Positions 1 to 11,483 are shown, counted from the stretch's first letter. The stretch is 64,000 nucleotides of DNA from Prevotella melaninogenica (GCF_018127965.1 NZ_CP072349.1:1-64000); one strand, 5' to 3'. Numbers and translations: made by a program. The notes: generated by a model not told the origin, from the sequence alone.

Positions 1-2369
1 AAAGTATTCTTGCCATTATTACGACGGTTGTCCTGTATAATCTTACGGTAGTTCCACAGATAATCGTCGCCACCCCACATCTCATTATAGCCGAATTCAA
101 CATTGTTTGTACCAACAATCTTGGAACCTCCGAAAGTTGAAACAGCATTCATAACAAGGCTCTTATCATGATTGTCAGCCTTCATACGATTGATGAAATT
201 GGCAAAGTAGCCTTCAAAGTCATGTGTGTCACGGCGGTCACCATCAGTATACACTTTCTGACCATTTACCTTCTTACTCTTCAAGTTGACATAATAAGCA
301 TCACGCTGGTGACCTAACTGATCGATATGAAAACCATCGAAGGCAAGGTTCTGATAGACCTTATTAATAGAACCAGAAAGATAGTTAACCCAATCCTGAT
401 TACCAGGATTCATCACATAAATGCTTGGCCAATCACCAAGAGGATACTGCACCTGACGAAGATCATAGCCACCACCTTTCTTTTCATGCAAGTCTATCCA
501 CCCCCAATCACTACTAATACCGTCATGACCATCAAAGTTATCTACCGTTTCAGGCTTATTATTGACCATTCTTCCAGTCACACCATACACTAAGTCATAG
601 AACATACACTTACTTCCTACGCCATGTAACTGGTTAATGTAGTTCTCTATTGACGACTTATAGACATTACGCAAACCAATATCTTTCCACTTTGTAGAGT
701 CTTGAGGGAATGGTATATGATGCTTCCACTGCCAGTCATAGAACTGAATACCAGTCATATGGTAACGATTAAGCATATCCACTTCCTTCTTAACCTGTTC
801 AGGTGTCTTGTCAGAACCATAGTGTGAGACGAAACCGTAACGTGGGAAACGTCCCCATTTTGTAGAAACATCTACACCAATTGTAGCGAGAGTCTGTTCC
901 GAAGTACCATTATCAAGATAAATTTCAGCCATATATCCGGTGAAATTATCTGCTGGTACTTTCCAATCCCAACGCTGTTTTCCACCGATTTCATCGGTTT
1001 TCACAACAGTATTACCATGTAAGTAACGCACTTTTGCATTAACCGGAAGAATGTACTTTGATGTAAATATAACTGTGTTTCCTGGCTCATAACGTACCTT
1101 ATCCGTTGTCAGTTCTACAGGAGCATAGAGATAAGTTATATCTTCTTTTAACTTTAATGTTGTTGCACCAACGGTTTCTCCTGTTGAAACACGAAGAGCA
1201 TTATCATCATAATAAACTGCATTATCAGCCATACGGAGCTGATAAATAGTGTTAGGAACAGCCTCTATAATAAGACCTGTTCCTGCACTTACAGCAGTCA
1301 CAGGTGCTAAAGCAACAGAAGTTCTCCCATTACTTTCCTTTGCAATATAAGCTTTCAGCCCTGTAGCAGATGTAAAATCTACATCAAAAGGACGAGAGAA
1401 AGTGGTGTACTTACTAACTTGCTGATAAGGAAAACTATCCTTTACCTTGTCAGAAACATAGGCTATTCCTTGCAAAGCAGACAGAACTGATGGCTTTACA
1501 TAGAAGCCAAAAGTATCGGAAACATCGGCAAAAGTGTATTGTCCAAGGCTTGGACAACTGCTGCCTAAGTAATAAACAGCAGATAAATTACGGCATCCAT
1601 TAAATGTTCTATCGTTAAAGTTCGAAAGTGTACTTGGTATAACAACAGATTCCAAAGCAGTACAATAATAGAAAGCACCCGTCCCTAAAGTTGTTACAGA
1701 CTGAGGGATTTGCACCGTCTTCAGGCTCTTACAACCCTCAAAAGTCCATTCCCCAATCTCCTTTATACTTTCAGGAAGGGCTAAGGAAGCCAAGCCACTA
1801 TTCTTAAAAGCATGGTCCTTTATACTCTGAAGACCTTTGTTAAACTCTACGTTTATTAGTTGGTGACAATCTTCAAAAGCTTCACGATCAATCTCCTTCA
1901 CGCTTGCAGGTAAGACAAGACGTGTCAAAGCGGTACCTGCAAAAGAGCGATAACCAATCTTTTGTAGTGTTCCAGATAAAGTCACAGAGGTTAGATTTGA
2001 GCAATCCGTGTACTCAAAACCTTGCATCTCGGTAACACGTGAGGCATCCATCACACGTCGCAAGCTCTTACAACCATTGAATGCACTGTAGCCAATAGTA
2101 CTAACCGAACTTGGAATTGTTACGGCAGTAATAGCGTTGTTACCTTCAAAGGCATTGTGTTCGATGGCTGTAACGGTATAAACATTCTTGTTGTTGCGAA
2201 CTTCAGAAGGGATAATAATCTCTCCACTCACACTCTTTCCGTCTACCAAAGTCACCGATTTGTCAGAGGTTGTCGTGTACTTAAGGTTGTCATACACAAA
2301 GTCGTCTGCAAAAGAAAAGGCTGCCGACGACAGTGTTACACACAGAATAAGCAATCTTTTTAATCTCAT
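1..2369 (-). CDS. LRR (BspA-like) protein fused to GH66 dextranase-like catalytic domain, 3' end missing
   Basis: The reading frame is open from the ATG at 2369 to the left edge, about 789 codons, and its C-terminus lies outside the window. Residues 1-21 form a signal peptide (ends SFA, then DDFVYD). About residues 30-330 are BspA-type LRR_5 repeats (AFEGNNAITAVTIPSSV, AFYYCTALESVVIPS). From about 560 the sequence resembles glycoside hydrolase family 66, the dextranase / cyclodextran glucanotransferase family: GIQFYDWQWKHH near 580, AFDGFHIDQLG near 676-686 (expected nucleophile Asp) and YNEMWGG near 760 (expected acid/base Glu). GH66 enzymes cut alpha-1,6-glucan, which streptococci make in dental plaque. 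It lies 139 nt downstream of a BspA-like gene and a small ORF on the same strand. The family call is from remembered motifs. The LRR-GH66 join is directly visible in one open frame. Confidence 0.75.
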   Translation of the reverse strand, partial: MRLKRLLILCVTLSSAAFSFADDFVYDNLKYTTTSDKSVTLVDGKSVSGEIIIPSEVRNNKNVYTVTAIEHNAFEGNNAITAVTIPSSVSTIGYSAFNGCKSLRRVMDASRVTEMQGFEYTDCSNLTSVTLSGTLQKIGYRSFAGTALTRLVLPASVKEIDREAFEDCHQLINVEFNKGLQSIKDHAFKNSGLASLALPESIKEIGEWTFEGCKSLKTVQIPQSVTTLGTGAFYYCTALESVVIPSTLSNFNDRTFNGCRNLSAVYYLGSSCPSLGQYTFADVSDTFGFYVKPSVLSALQGIAYVSDKVKDSFPYQQVSKYTTFSRPFDVDFTSATGLKAYIAKESNGRTSVALAPVTAVSAGTGLIIEAVPNTIYQLRMADNAVYYDDNALRVSTGETVGATTLKLKEDITYLYAPVELTTDKVRYEPGNTVIFTSKYILPVNAKVRYLHGNTVVKTDEIGGKQRWDWKVPADNFTGYMAEIYLDNGTSEQTLATIGVDVSTKWGRFPRYGFVSHYGSDKTPEQVKKEVDMLNRYHMTGIQFYDWQWKHHIPFPQDSTKWKDIGLRNVYKSSIENYINQLHGVGSKCMFYDLVYGVTGRMVNNKPETVDNFDGHDGISSDWGWIDLHEKKGGGYDLRQVQYPLGDWPSIYVMNPGNQDWVNYLSGSINKVYQNLAFDGFHIDQLGHQRDAYYVNLKSKKVNGQKVYTDGDRRDTHDFEGYFANFINRMKADNHDKSLVMNAVSTFGGSKIVGTNNVEFGYNEMWGGDDYLWNYRKIIQDNRRNNGKNT

Positions 2370-2437
2370 GGTTTTAATTCTTATTGGTTAAAAAATGAGC
2401 CTATATGGCTTGTTTCATTCCTTATATCGAAGTAGAA

Positions 2438-2487
2438 AGGCATTACCACAGTCTGACTTCATTCAAGTCAGGCCTTGGCAATGCCTT
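2438..2487 (-). terminator. Nested hairpin between the small ORF and the GH66 gene
   Basis: An outer 8-bp stem (AAGGCATT / AATGCCTT) encloses an inner 7-bp stem (CTGACTT / AAGTCAG). On the minus strand it lies just after the small acidic ORF and is followed by a pyrimidine-rich stretch, so it may end the BspA transcript or separate expression of the GH66 gene. The T-tract is weak. Confidence 0.45.
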
Positions 2488-2508
2488 AATTATAAAAGAT
2501 ATTAATAA

Positions 2509-2727
2509 TTATTCATCCCAAAGAGAATGCTTACCAATACTGATGTCACCATTAGATGTTACGTCCAACACATCATCAGTCTCATCATCTGAGGAATCAA
2601 ATACGTGCTTCTTTGATAATGCAGAACCTGGATCAGCAGGTGTATCATCGAAAGATAAGTCCAATAAGTGCTGCTCTATCTTGACAGCAACTTGCTCTGT
2701 TGCAGGAGCTATATAGTTACGTTTCAT
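2509..2727 (-). CDS. Small acidic protein coupled to the BspA-like gene
   Basis: This is a 72-residue protein with no signal peptide or membrane segment. It starts MKRNYIAPATEQVAV and is very acidic in its C-terminal half (FDSSDDETDDVLD), ending in SLWDE. Its start codon overlaps the stop of the upstream BspA-like gene by 4 nt (ATGA), which suggests translational coupling. I recognise the general look: short Bacteroidales proteins beginning M-K-K/R-x-Y-I-x-P that sit next to surface-protein genes and have no assigned function. I assign none here. No competing longer ORF covers the interval on this strand. Confidence 0.6.
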   Translation of the reverse strand: MKRNYIAPATEQVAVKIEQHLLDLSFDDTPADPGSALSKKHVFDSSDDETDDVLDVTSNGDISIGKHSLWDE

Positions 2728-5015
2728 CGTATAATAACTTTTTTACCGTTCTTAATATATACACCCTTCTCAGTAGGATTGATAACCTTTACACCTGAGA
2801 GCGTATAATAAACATTCTCTTCATCAGCCTTCTTGTTCTCAACGCTGTCAATACCGGTTGTACTATTAGAATTATTACTATCTTCATCGTCAAGACTTAA
2901 GCCGAAGACTACTGGCTTTGCTCCTTGAACACCAGTCTCATTTGTTTCATGAACGTAAGCTCTACCACAGTAGATGGTCTTTGCGTCCTGAGTTAAGTGC
3001 AACTTATAATCAGACTGTAGTGTCCAGTTACTCTTACCGTCTGTCTCTGTCTGATAAAGAAGAGTATCTTCGCGAACTGGCATTACCTTGTTATCAGCGA
3101 GCTTAGCAACAGCAGACTCTGCGATACGGTAAGTGTAAGTAGTACCAGGTGTACCAGCAAGGATAACACCTTCGTTGGCTGCGATTGAAGTAGCCTTTGT
3201 CATCTTCAATATCTTCTGAATCTTTGTTGGTTGTGTAACCTTGTATGTGCTCTTACCAACATAAGCCTCCATAGCATCACGACCATTAGCTGCAACGAAG
3301 TCTACAGGGAAGTCGTGTGTGAAAGTAGCATACTTTGTATTCAATGTCTGCTCGTAAGTATCCTTCAAGTTGAGTGTGTTCCAATCAGCATTTGACTGAT
3401 AAGCAGACAACTTACTTGCCTTAACATAAACATTCTTTGGTGTGTTATCGAATGCGTTAGTAGTCAATGTTGCTGGAGTTTCAGCCAAGATATTAACGTA
3501 TTTCAAGTTTGAACAACCATTGAAAGCGTTAGCCTTTATCTCTGTTACAGTAGTTGGAAGAGTGATGAAAGGCAGACTTGTACAACCAGCAAATATACCT
3601 TCTGGTACATAAGTCAATGGCTGAGTAGCTAAAGATGTAGCAGGGAATTCAACATACTTCAAGCTTCTACACATCATGAAAGCCTCTTTACCTATAGTCA
3701 TATCACCTTTGAGGTGAACACAAGTAAGACCACTCTCTCGGAAAGCATTAGCACCAAGAGTCTTAACAGAACCCTTAAAAAAGAACTTCTTCAATGCACC
3801 AGTAGACCTGAAAGCACCGTCACCGATAGTTTCAACTTTAGTACCATAGTCTACTATAGCTAAGTTTGTACAAGTACGGAAAGCCTGTGTATCAATTATC
3901 TTAAGCTCTGCTGGCAACTTAATTGCCGTCAAAGCCTTACATTCATTGAATGCATTTGCACCAATCTTCGTAATGTTATCCCACGCACCTAACTGACCAG
4001 GAATACCCATAATAGATGTTAACTTTTCACAAGTCAAGAATGTCCCTTCAGGAATTTCAGTAATAGCTGCTGGCCACTCAACTGATGTTAAAGGAGTATT
4101 ACGAAATACTTCTTTATCCATCTTCTTGATATTCTTGAGATCAACAGAAGTCAAAGAGCTACAATATGCAAAGCAATCTGCACCCAACTCCTCTACTGAT
4201 TGAGGAACTTGAGACCATGTAATTTTCTCACAACCCCAGAACGCGCTGTTGTTTAAACGCTTTGGATTATAACCATTCCAATTGATAGTTGCTAAGTTCT
4301 TACAGTTCTTGAAGGTGAAACTTGACACATTACTTGAAGCGTAACTGCTTGGGAATGTGAAAGAGGTAAATGATTCACAGCCTTCAAACACACCACCTTC
4401 GATAGAATTAGCAGCATCATCGCCTAAGTAAGTTACTGAATTAGGAAGCGTGATAGATGCCAACTTCTTACAGTTTAAGAATGCATGTGAGTCAATCTCC
4501 TTCAACTGAGAAGTACCATCAGTAGCACCTTCAATTACAAAATCAGTCATGTTCTCACATTGATCAAAACAACGTGATTCAATGTGCTCAACTGTCTTTG
4601 GGATTGTAATCTTGGTAATCTGGCTTGTTACATTAGTATCTGCTGCACGGAAAAGGTTAGCACGAAGCATGATAACCTTATAGGTTGCACTACCTTCTAA
4701 ATGTCCATTATAAGTAACAGCAGCTGTAACAGTTTCAGGAATAGTAATCTCTCCTACCTTACGAATGGCATTAAACTGCGCATCAGCCAAAGCTTCGTCC
4801 TTCTTCGCATCAGTACTCAAGTCAGTTTTAGAAGTCCAACCACAGAACTCAACAGTGTTATCCTGTGAAGAAACACTCACGAATTTCTGGATACTAAACA
4901 GCATACCATTGTACACAAACAGGTTGGCTTTTCGCTCAGCATCTGTTGGTTGAGAGTCGGCAAAGCATCCTAATGAGATGAATGCTAACAATAACAAAAG
5001 TAATTTTCGTTTCAT
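2724..5015 (-). CDS. BspA-like leucine-rich repeat surface protein
   Basis: The protein has 763 residues. A signal peptide (MKRKLLLLLLAFISLGCFA) is followed by a long array of LRR_5/BspA repeats of about 23 residues, with cores such as ITIPKTVEHIESRCFDQCENM and AFNECKALTAIKLPAEL (about residues 130-530). A less repetitive region follows. The extreme C-terminus (YYTLSGVKVINP..KGVYIKNGKKVIIR) has the pattern common at the ends of Prevotella surface proteins and may be a secretion or anchoring signal, possibly for the type IX system. BspA proteins bind host extracellular matrix and other bacteria; for this one an adhesin role is inferred. The promoter is probably at 5243-5250, giving a leader of about 230 nt. 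Confidence 0.85.
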   Translation of the reverse strand: MKRKLLLLLLAFISLGCFADSQPTDAERKANLFVYNGMLFSIQKFVSVSSQDNTVEFCGWTSKTDLSTDAKKDEALADAQFNAIRKVGEITIPETVTAAVTYNGHLEGSATYKVIMLRANLFRAADTNVTSQITKITIPKTVEHIESRCFDQCENMTDFVIEGATDGTSQLKEIDSHAFLNCKKLASITLPNSVTYLGDDAANSIEGGVFEGCESFTSFTFPSSYASSNVSSFTFKNCKNLATINWNGYNPKRLNNSAFWGCEKITWSQVPQSVEELGADCFAYCSSLTSVDLKNIKKMDKEVFRNTPLTSVEWPAAITEIPEGTFLTCEKLTSIMGIPGQLGAWDNITKIGANAFNECKALTAIKLPAELKIIDTQAFRTCTNLAIVDYGTKVETIGDGAFRSTGALKKFFFKGSVKTLGANAFRESGLTCVHLKGDMTIGKEAFMMCRSLKYVEFPATSLATQPLTYVPEGIFAGCTSLPFITLPTTVTEIKANAFNGCSNLKYVNILAETPATLTTNAFDNTPKNVYVKASKLSAYQSNADWNTLNLKDTYEQTLNTKYATFTHDFPVDFVAANGRDAMEAYVGKSTYKVTQPTKIQKILKMTKATSIAANEGVILAGTPGTTYTYRIAESAVAKLADNKVMPVREDTLLYQTETDGKSNWTLQSDYKLHLTQDAKTIYCGRAYVHETNETGVQGAKPVVFGLSLDDEDSNNSNSTTGIDSVENKKADEENVYYTLSGVKVINPTEKGVYIKNGKKVIIR

Positions 5016-5639
5016 TTTTATTAATAATTAATTTGGTTCGTACTATTCAATAACTCGTACTATATTATAAGTCTTCTAACTCGCACCATATCATAAGTGG
5101 ACTACTTGGTTAATTGTGTCGGACTAAGAATTATCCTCTCAATCTTTGTCTTTTCGACATTCCTCAACGCACTCCTTTCTCCGCCTTGCTATCCAAAACA
5201 AAAGTTATTTTTAGTTTCAAACATCAAACAGAAAAATTGATGCAAAGATATACAAATAAAGTGCTCATTAAACTAATAAAATAAAAATACAAGTTGCTAA
5301 AAACATAATTCACTAATAATCAAACATTTAAAATTAAATCATATACGCTATAATACAAATAAAGTATAAAGTAAATAAGAACTTTAAAATAAAAATCAAC
5401 CATTAACAACATGGTTATAAAATAATAATTAATTTAATTAACAAGCCCTTATTTTTCGATAAAGTTGTGACTTTTACAACAAAAATATTCTTAAAATGAT
5501 CAAAAACTACATATTCTTTGTCATATCCAATACGCTTCTTCCGTTACCTATATAAATACTTTTCGTATAGCTTTAACCTCAATCAGTTGATAGACCATTA
5601 TATATATAATTCTTGCTGTAGTAGGATTTTCGATTTAAA
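5016..5639. other. AT-rich intergenic region
   Basis: There is no credible ORF. It holds the long leader and promoter of the BspA-like gene. The rest is AT-rich sequence with no further structure that I can support. Confidence 0.5.
5243..5250 (-). promoter_or_regulatory. -7 box TATCTTTG for the BspA-like gene
   Basis: Read on the minus strand, TATCTTTG matches the Bacteroidota -7 consensus TAnnTTTG. A clear -33 TTTG was not seen. Confidence 0.4.
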
Positions 5640-6012
5640 CTTAACGGAAAAGCCGAAGTTATTCATTAAACAAAAACATGGATAAGACCGTCAACAGGAT
5701 ATTCTATTATCATCCCCTCAAAGTAGAAAGTCCTTTCATTTTAAAATTTTAAAAGTCCAAAAAGCTCTTGAAAAATAATGACAATAAATCGAATAAATTG
5801 TCTATAAATAAGGATAAAAACACGTGCAAAAGGTAGGTTTATAACCAACAGAAAATCAGGTAGTTATAAAACAGTATAAGAAAAGGTGCCTGATAGGACT
5901 TCAAAAGGGCGTTAGTAAGGGTCTTAAAGGGCATCTTTTGCAAGTCAATTAGGCGTCTTTTAGAAGCCAAAAAGCATGTATTGGTTTGAATCTTTTGAAA
6001 ATAGTTGACATA
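5640..6012 (+). repeat. Family A intergenic repeat, copy 1
   Basis: This is a 300-370 bp element also found at 18106, 27566, 38776, 48095 and 63419. The most conserved part (about 5885-5985) is a run of five related modules: AAAAGGTGC.., AAAAGGGCGTTAGTAAGG, AAAGGGC(A/G)TCTTTTGCAAG, AGGCGTCTTTTAGAAGCC, and AAAAGCATGTATTGG. The upstream half carries TCTATAAATAAGGATAAAAA and TTATAACCAACAGAAAATCA, also shared with other copies. It ends near GAAAATAGTTGACA. No ORF. This copy lies between the BspA-like gene and the ISL3 element. Confidence 0.8.
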
Positions 6013-6111
6013 CTTCAATTAATAAGGGAACAAGCTGTTTGTAGAAGATGGAAAAACATGCTTATGAATAGACATATAATGGCTTCTCACAACAGAAAAG
6101 TGAAGAAAAGA

Positions 6112-7425
6112 GGTTCATCCGACATTTCGAGTGATACGGCAGTCATGCAGTGCATAAAGTCGTAGAGTAAAGTATTTCTCGTCCCTAAATCCATACGCAT
6201 TTCGTTTCATAACCTTTATCTTGTTATTAATACCTTCAACTTTTCCCGTTGATAGATGGCAATCGTACCAGGCAAGGATCCCTTTCTTATAGGTTTTCAC
6301 GGTAACAGCCATTTTCTGTAATTGTGTTATCTTACTTTGTTCAGCCTGTCTTATCCAGTCATCAAGCACTTTTTCTGCCATAGCCTTCATGGATTGCGAC
6401 CATATCTGATGGAGTTGTTCCTTCAAATAGTATGCTTTTGACAATGGCTCATTCATAGCTAAGGCATTCTCAAGCCTTGTCTTGTGCTGTTTATCAAAGA
6501 TGTCTACACCATTGCCGAGTAGCAGATACCTTGTTCCTTTGAGTACTTTACGCTTATTTATATCTTTCTCCATACTATAAACTTTACGTCTGATATCATC
6601 AAGTTTCTCGTTCATTAACTTCACTACATGGAAATGATCAAATACATGTACTGCATCGGGACAATTCTCCATAACAGAGGCTATGAAAGCCGCAGACAAG
6701 TCTGTTGCCACATGCTTTATCTTTATATTCTTACGTTTGACTTTCCGCCAGAATTTCTTCAGAGCTTCACTACCCTTGCCATCGCCAACATAGATTATCC
6801 TGCCACTGTCCAAATCAACGACGATTGTCTTATAGACATGTCCTTTCCTAACAGCAAACTCATCTATACCAATATTCTCTACACCCTCTAAAGATGGAGG
6901 ACTATAATGACGCTTAAGGTAAGAGGAGTGTATTTCCTTTACAGTATCCCATGATACGCCCAAATGATTCGATACGTCCTGAAGCGTCATGCCACGAAGT
7001 AAATCTACTACATACTTAGCAAAACGGTGAGTATAGCCGCAACTGCCAGTGGCAAAAGGAATTTTCTCCTGCTGATCGAAGTCACATTCCTTACATTTAT
7101 AGCGTTGTACCTTCATGCGTATAGTTACTCGCTTGCCACCTATGGGAAGTCCAACAAAGTCTCGTAAACGATACCCATTCTTTACTATGGAGCGGGCATC
7201 ACAAGAAGGGCAACATCTTATTCGTTCTTTTGCTTGCACATGCAAAATAATTCTATTACCTTTGTACTCTTCACAAGTGCATTCGTGGGTATAAAGACCC
7301 CAAGCATGATATAGGAAACTGCTGTTCATATTTGTACATTTGTTGGTGCATATTCAAATATACAATATTTACAGCGGTTTCTTTTCGTATTTTATGTATT
7401 TATCACTCCAAATTCCGGAAGAACC
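6112..7425 (-). mobile_element. Intact ISL3-family insertion sequence (1,314 bp)
   Basis: Imperfect terminal inverted repeats are visible: GGTTCATCCGACATTT at the left end and, read inward from the right end, GGTTCTTCCGGAATTT. The element is flanked on both sides by the identical 8-mer AGAAAAGA (6104-6111 and 7426-7433). An 8-bp duplication is what ISL3 elements make. It carries one transposase gene whose stop codon lies inside the left repeat. The perfect duplication and open reading frame suggest a fairly recent insertion. Confidence 0.92.
6115..7329 (-). CDS. ISL3-family transposase
   Basis: The DDE transposase has 404 residues. The N-terminus carries a zinc-ribbon with paired cysteines (CTCEEY.., CCPSCDARS, YKCKECDF), typical of ISL3. 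A helix-turn-helix segment (MTLQDVSNHLGVSWDTVKEIH) follows. The catalytic core shows the expected acidic residues in GIDEFAVRKGHVY, VATDLSAAFI and STGKVEGINNKIKVMKRNAYGF. Its length is normal for the family and there is no internal stop, so it is probably active. It is read from the minus strand and occupies nearly all of the 1.3-kb element. Confidence 0.95.
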   Translation of the reverse strand: MNSSFLYHAWGLYTHECTCEEYKGNRIILHVQAKERIRCCPSCDARSIVKNGYRLRDFVGLPIGGKRVTIRMKVQRYKCKECDFDQQEKIPFATGSCGYTHRFAKYVVDLLRGMTLQDVSNHLGVSWDTVKEIHSSYLKRHYSPPSLEGVENIGIDEFAVRKGHVYKTIVVDLDSGRIIYVGDGKGSEALKKFWRKVKRKNIKIKHVATDLSAAFIASVMENCPDAVHVFDHFHVVKLMNEKLDDIRRKVYSMEKDINKRKVLKGTRYLLLGNGVDIFDKQHKTRLENALAMNEPLSKAYYLKEQLHQIWSQSMKAMAEKVLDDWIRQAEQSKITQLQKMAVTVKTYKKGILAWYDCHLSTGKVEGINNKIKVMKRNAYGFRDEKYFTLRLYALHDCRITRNVG

Positions 7426-7435
7426 AGAAAAGAAA

Positions 7436-7476
7436 CGTGCGACAAACCAACAAACAAGATGCTGGAATGTCGCACG
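7436..7476. repeat. Inverted repeat CGTGCGAC / GTCGCACG
   Basis: Two perfectly complementary 8-mers are separated by 25 nt, between the IS right end and the DUF6377 gene. It could form the 3' hairpin of the regulator transcript. There is no T-tract, and the IS inserted just downstream of it. Confidence 0.4.
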
Positions 7477-7524
7477 ATGACAGTTCTTCGATTTATAAAT
7501 TAGGGAAGAGGAAATGGTCTCAAC

Positions 7525-9105
7525 TTATAGTTTTTGTACCATTTCATCGAATTTATCAGGATCAATAGACTTCAGACGCACACGAGAACGGTAAGCATAG
7601 ACCGTTGCTTTTGAGCAGCGAAGGAAAGAACATATAAGCTCATTCTCACTTACGCCAAGGCGAATGAGTGCAAAGATGCGAAGATCAGTAGAGAGATGTC
7701 CTGCTTGTTTAGGAATAATCCTTTCCTCTGGTTTGAGCAATGCGTTGAAATCTTCCACAAAGTTAGGGAAAAGACCGAGGAAGGTCTCATCAAAACTTGA
7801 ATAGAAGGAATCTAACTCACGGTCGATTATCTCCTGTGACTTCAATGTGTTCAGCAGTTCTGTGCGCTTATTGGCTGTAACAAGACGATAAATCTGTTTA
7901 CGATAGCTGTCGAGTTTGTCGATGTAAGCAGAACACTCGCTAAGGAAGCGAGTGATATACTCATCCTTAATATTATTTGATTCTTTCAGCAATTCATTTG
8001 TGTTAGAAAGACGCGCACGAATAGCACGCAATTCTACAACACGACGACGCGTATAGATAATCATAACCAACAAGAAGACAGACATGAGGCTTATCAGCAC
8101 AAGAGCGGCTGTAAGTTTGAGTGTACGACTCTTTGTTTCACGCTCATGTGACTTTTCTATTGCCGGCCAAACGTCAGCCATAGCAATTGTACGCTGACGT
8201 GCATTACAAAACACAGCGTCGTTCATAGCGTGGTCCATATAGGCATAAGCACGTTTTGTATCACCTTCTTCAAAAAGGATCACAGCCAATTGCTGTAGAG
8301 CAAGATATTCCTTTACCGAGTTGCGTATATCAGAGATAGCAGCTGCAATAAGGTATTGCTTTTGAGCTTCCACATTCTTATCCCTACCATAAATATCAGC
8401 AAGCGAGATTGACACAAATGCAGTTTGGCGGTCACCAGGTTTCAAGTGGTGATAGGAATCAAGGAGAATTTTCTTTGCTTGCTCATACTGTTGGCGATTA
8501 ACAAGCTGTTCAGCACGTGACCAAATGTCAGGAGATTGGTTATTGTCTACGACAGAATCGTTACACAGTTTCTCCATCTGCTTGTACATCTTCCTCTGCG
8601 AAGGGATTAAAGCGGCATCAGCAAGTGTACGATAGAGGGTCTTTCGCGTTGAGAAATAATAGAAAGACAAGTCTTGGTTTATCCCACTTCGAGGAATGGA
8701 ATTAATAATATCGCTTGCATCCTTGAGTTCTCCACCCCTTATCAAGAGGTAGGCAAGATTAAGTTTTGCATCATTTACCTTACTCTGATTGCCCATTGCC
8801 TTTGCTATTTTCTGCTTTTCCATAGCATAGACTATAGCAGAGTCTACAGAATAAGATGTATAAAGATTGAAGAGCTTGTTGGATAAATCGTAACGAGCCT
8901 CCATACTCTTTGCGGCATGAAGTTGTTTCTTTACATTGCGTATAACATCTTCATATTGTTTGTCATACTTGGATGACATGGCTATCTCATGGTCGAGATC
9001 GTCAAGTGTTGGTATTTGGGTCTGTGCATTAATGAGTAATGGCGTACATAATATTACACAGATGATTGCAATTTTCTTCATTTGCTTCATTCTTATTTGG
9101 GACAT
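7525..9105 (-). CDS. DUF6377 membrane-anchored transcriptional regulator
   Basis: The protein has 526 residues. Signal peptide or N-terminal anchor (MKKIAIICVILCTPLLINAQ; starts at codons 6 or 9 are also possible). A periplasmic helical, TPR-like region spans about 35-330. One transmembrane segment (LTAALVLISLMSVFLLVMIIYT, about 336-357) leads into a cytoplasmic coiled coil. The C-terminal DUF6377 region ends in a LuxR-like helix-turn-helix (LRIFALIRLGVSENELICSFLRCSKATVYAYRSRVRLK). Topology suggests a periplasmic sensor tied directly to a DNA-binding domain. It lies downstream of the GH97 gene on the same strand. A paralogue lies divergently at 11712. Control of GH97 or other glycan genes is an inference. 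A 12-bp palindrome TGTAACGTTACA lies just upstream at 9120-9131. Confidence 0.8.
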   Translation of the reverse strand: MSQIRMKQMKKIAIICVILCTPLLINAQTQIPTLDDLDHEIAMSSKYDKQYEDVIRNVKKQLHAAKSMEARYDLSNKLFNLYTSYSVDSAIVYAMEKQKIAKAMGNQSKVNDAKLNLAYLLIRGGELKDASDIINSIPRSGINQDLSFYYFSTRKTLYRTLADAALIPSQRKMYKQMEKLCNDSVVDNNQSPDIWSRAEQLVNRQQYEQAKKILLDSYHHLKPGDRQTAFVSISLADIYGRDKNVEAQKQYLIAAAISDIRNSVKEYLALQQLAVILFEEGDTKRAYAYMDHAMNDAVFCNARQRTIAMADVWPAIEKSHERETKSRTLKLTAALVLISLMSVFLLVMIIYTRRRVVELRAIRARLSNTNELLKESNNIKDEYITRFLSECSAYIDKLDSYRKQIYRLVTANKRTELLNTLKSQEIIDRELDSFYSSFDETFLGLFPNFVEDFNALLKPEERIIPKQAGHLSTDLRIFALIRLGVSENELICSFLRCSKATVYAYRSRVRLKSIDPDKFDEMVQKL

Positions 9106-9182
9106 GATATCATCTCTTATGTAACGTTACAATTAATGGTTTCAGTATGTAGTAATGTAAGTAAGTTAGACGCTTCGTGTAA

Positions 9183-9277
9183 GAGATAGAATGTCTGCAG
9201 AGAAACGTAGCCACCTTTCAAAGGATATAACCCTTTGAATTTCTGAGCAATCACGCTTCTCTGCGGCACTTCTATCT
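9183..9277 (-). ncRNA. Nested three-stem hairpin between GH97 and the DUF6377 gene
   Basis: Three concentric complementary pairs are visible: AGATAGAA with TTCTATCT (outer, 8 bp), GCAGAGAAaCG with CGcTTCTCTGC (middle, 10 of 11; 9197-9207 and 9254-9264), and TTCAAAGG with CCTTTGAA (inner, 8 bp; 9217-9224 and 9232-9239). It lies in the 215-nt gap, so it would be in the 5' leader of the regulator or the 3' end of the GH97 transcript. There is no T-run on either side, so it is not a simple intrinsic terminator. Function unknown. Confidence 0.45.
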
Positions 9278-9320
9278 TATACTATATTGATATCGGTTAA
9301 TACCGATAAAACTTAATGGC

Positions 9321-11483
<2,163 letters not shown>

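Noticed and set aside
5885-5985. Module array in family A read as a CRISPR array
   Set aside because: Modules are 18-25 bp, not identical, have no unique spacers, and the same module order recurs at other loci; no cas genes are present.
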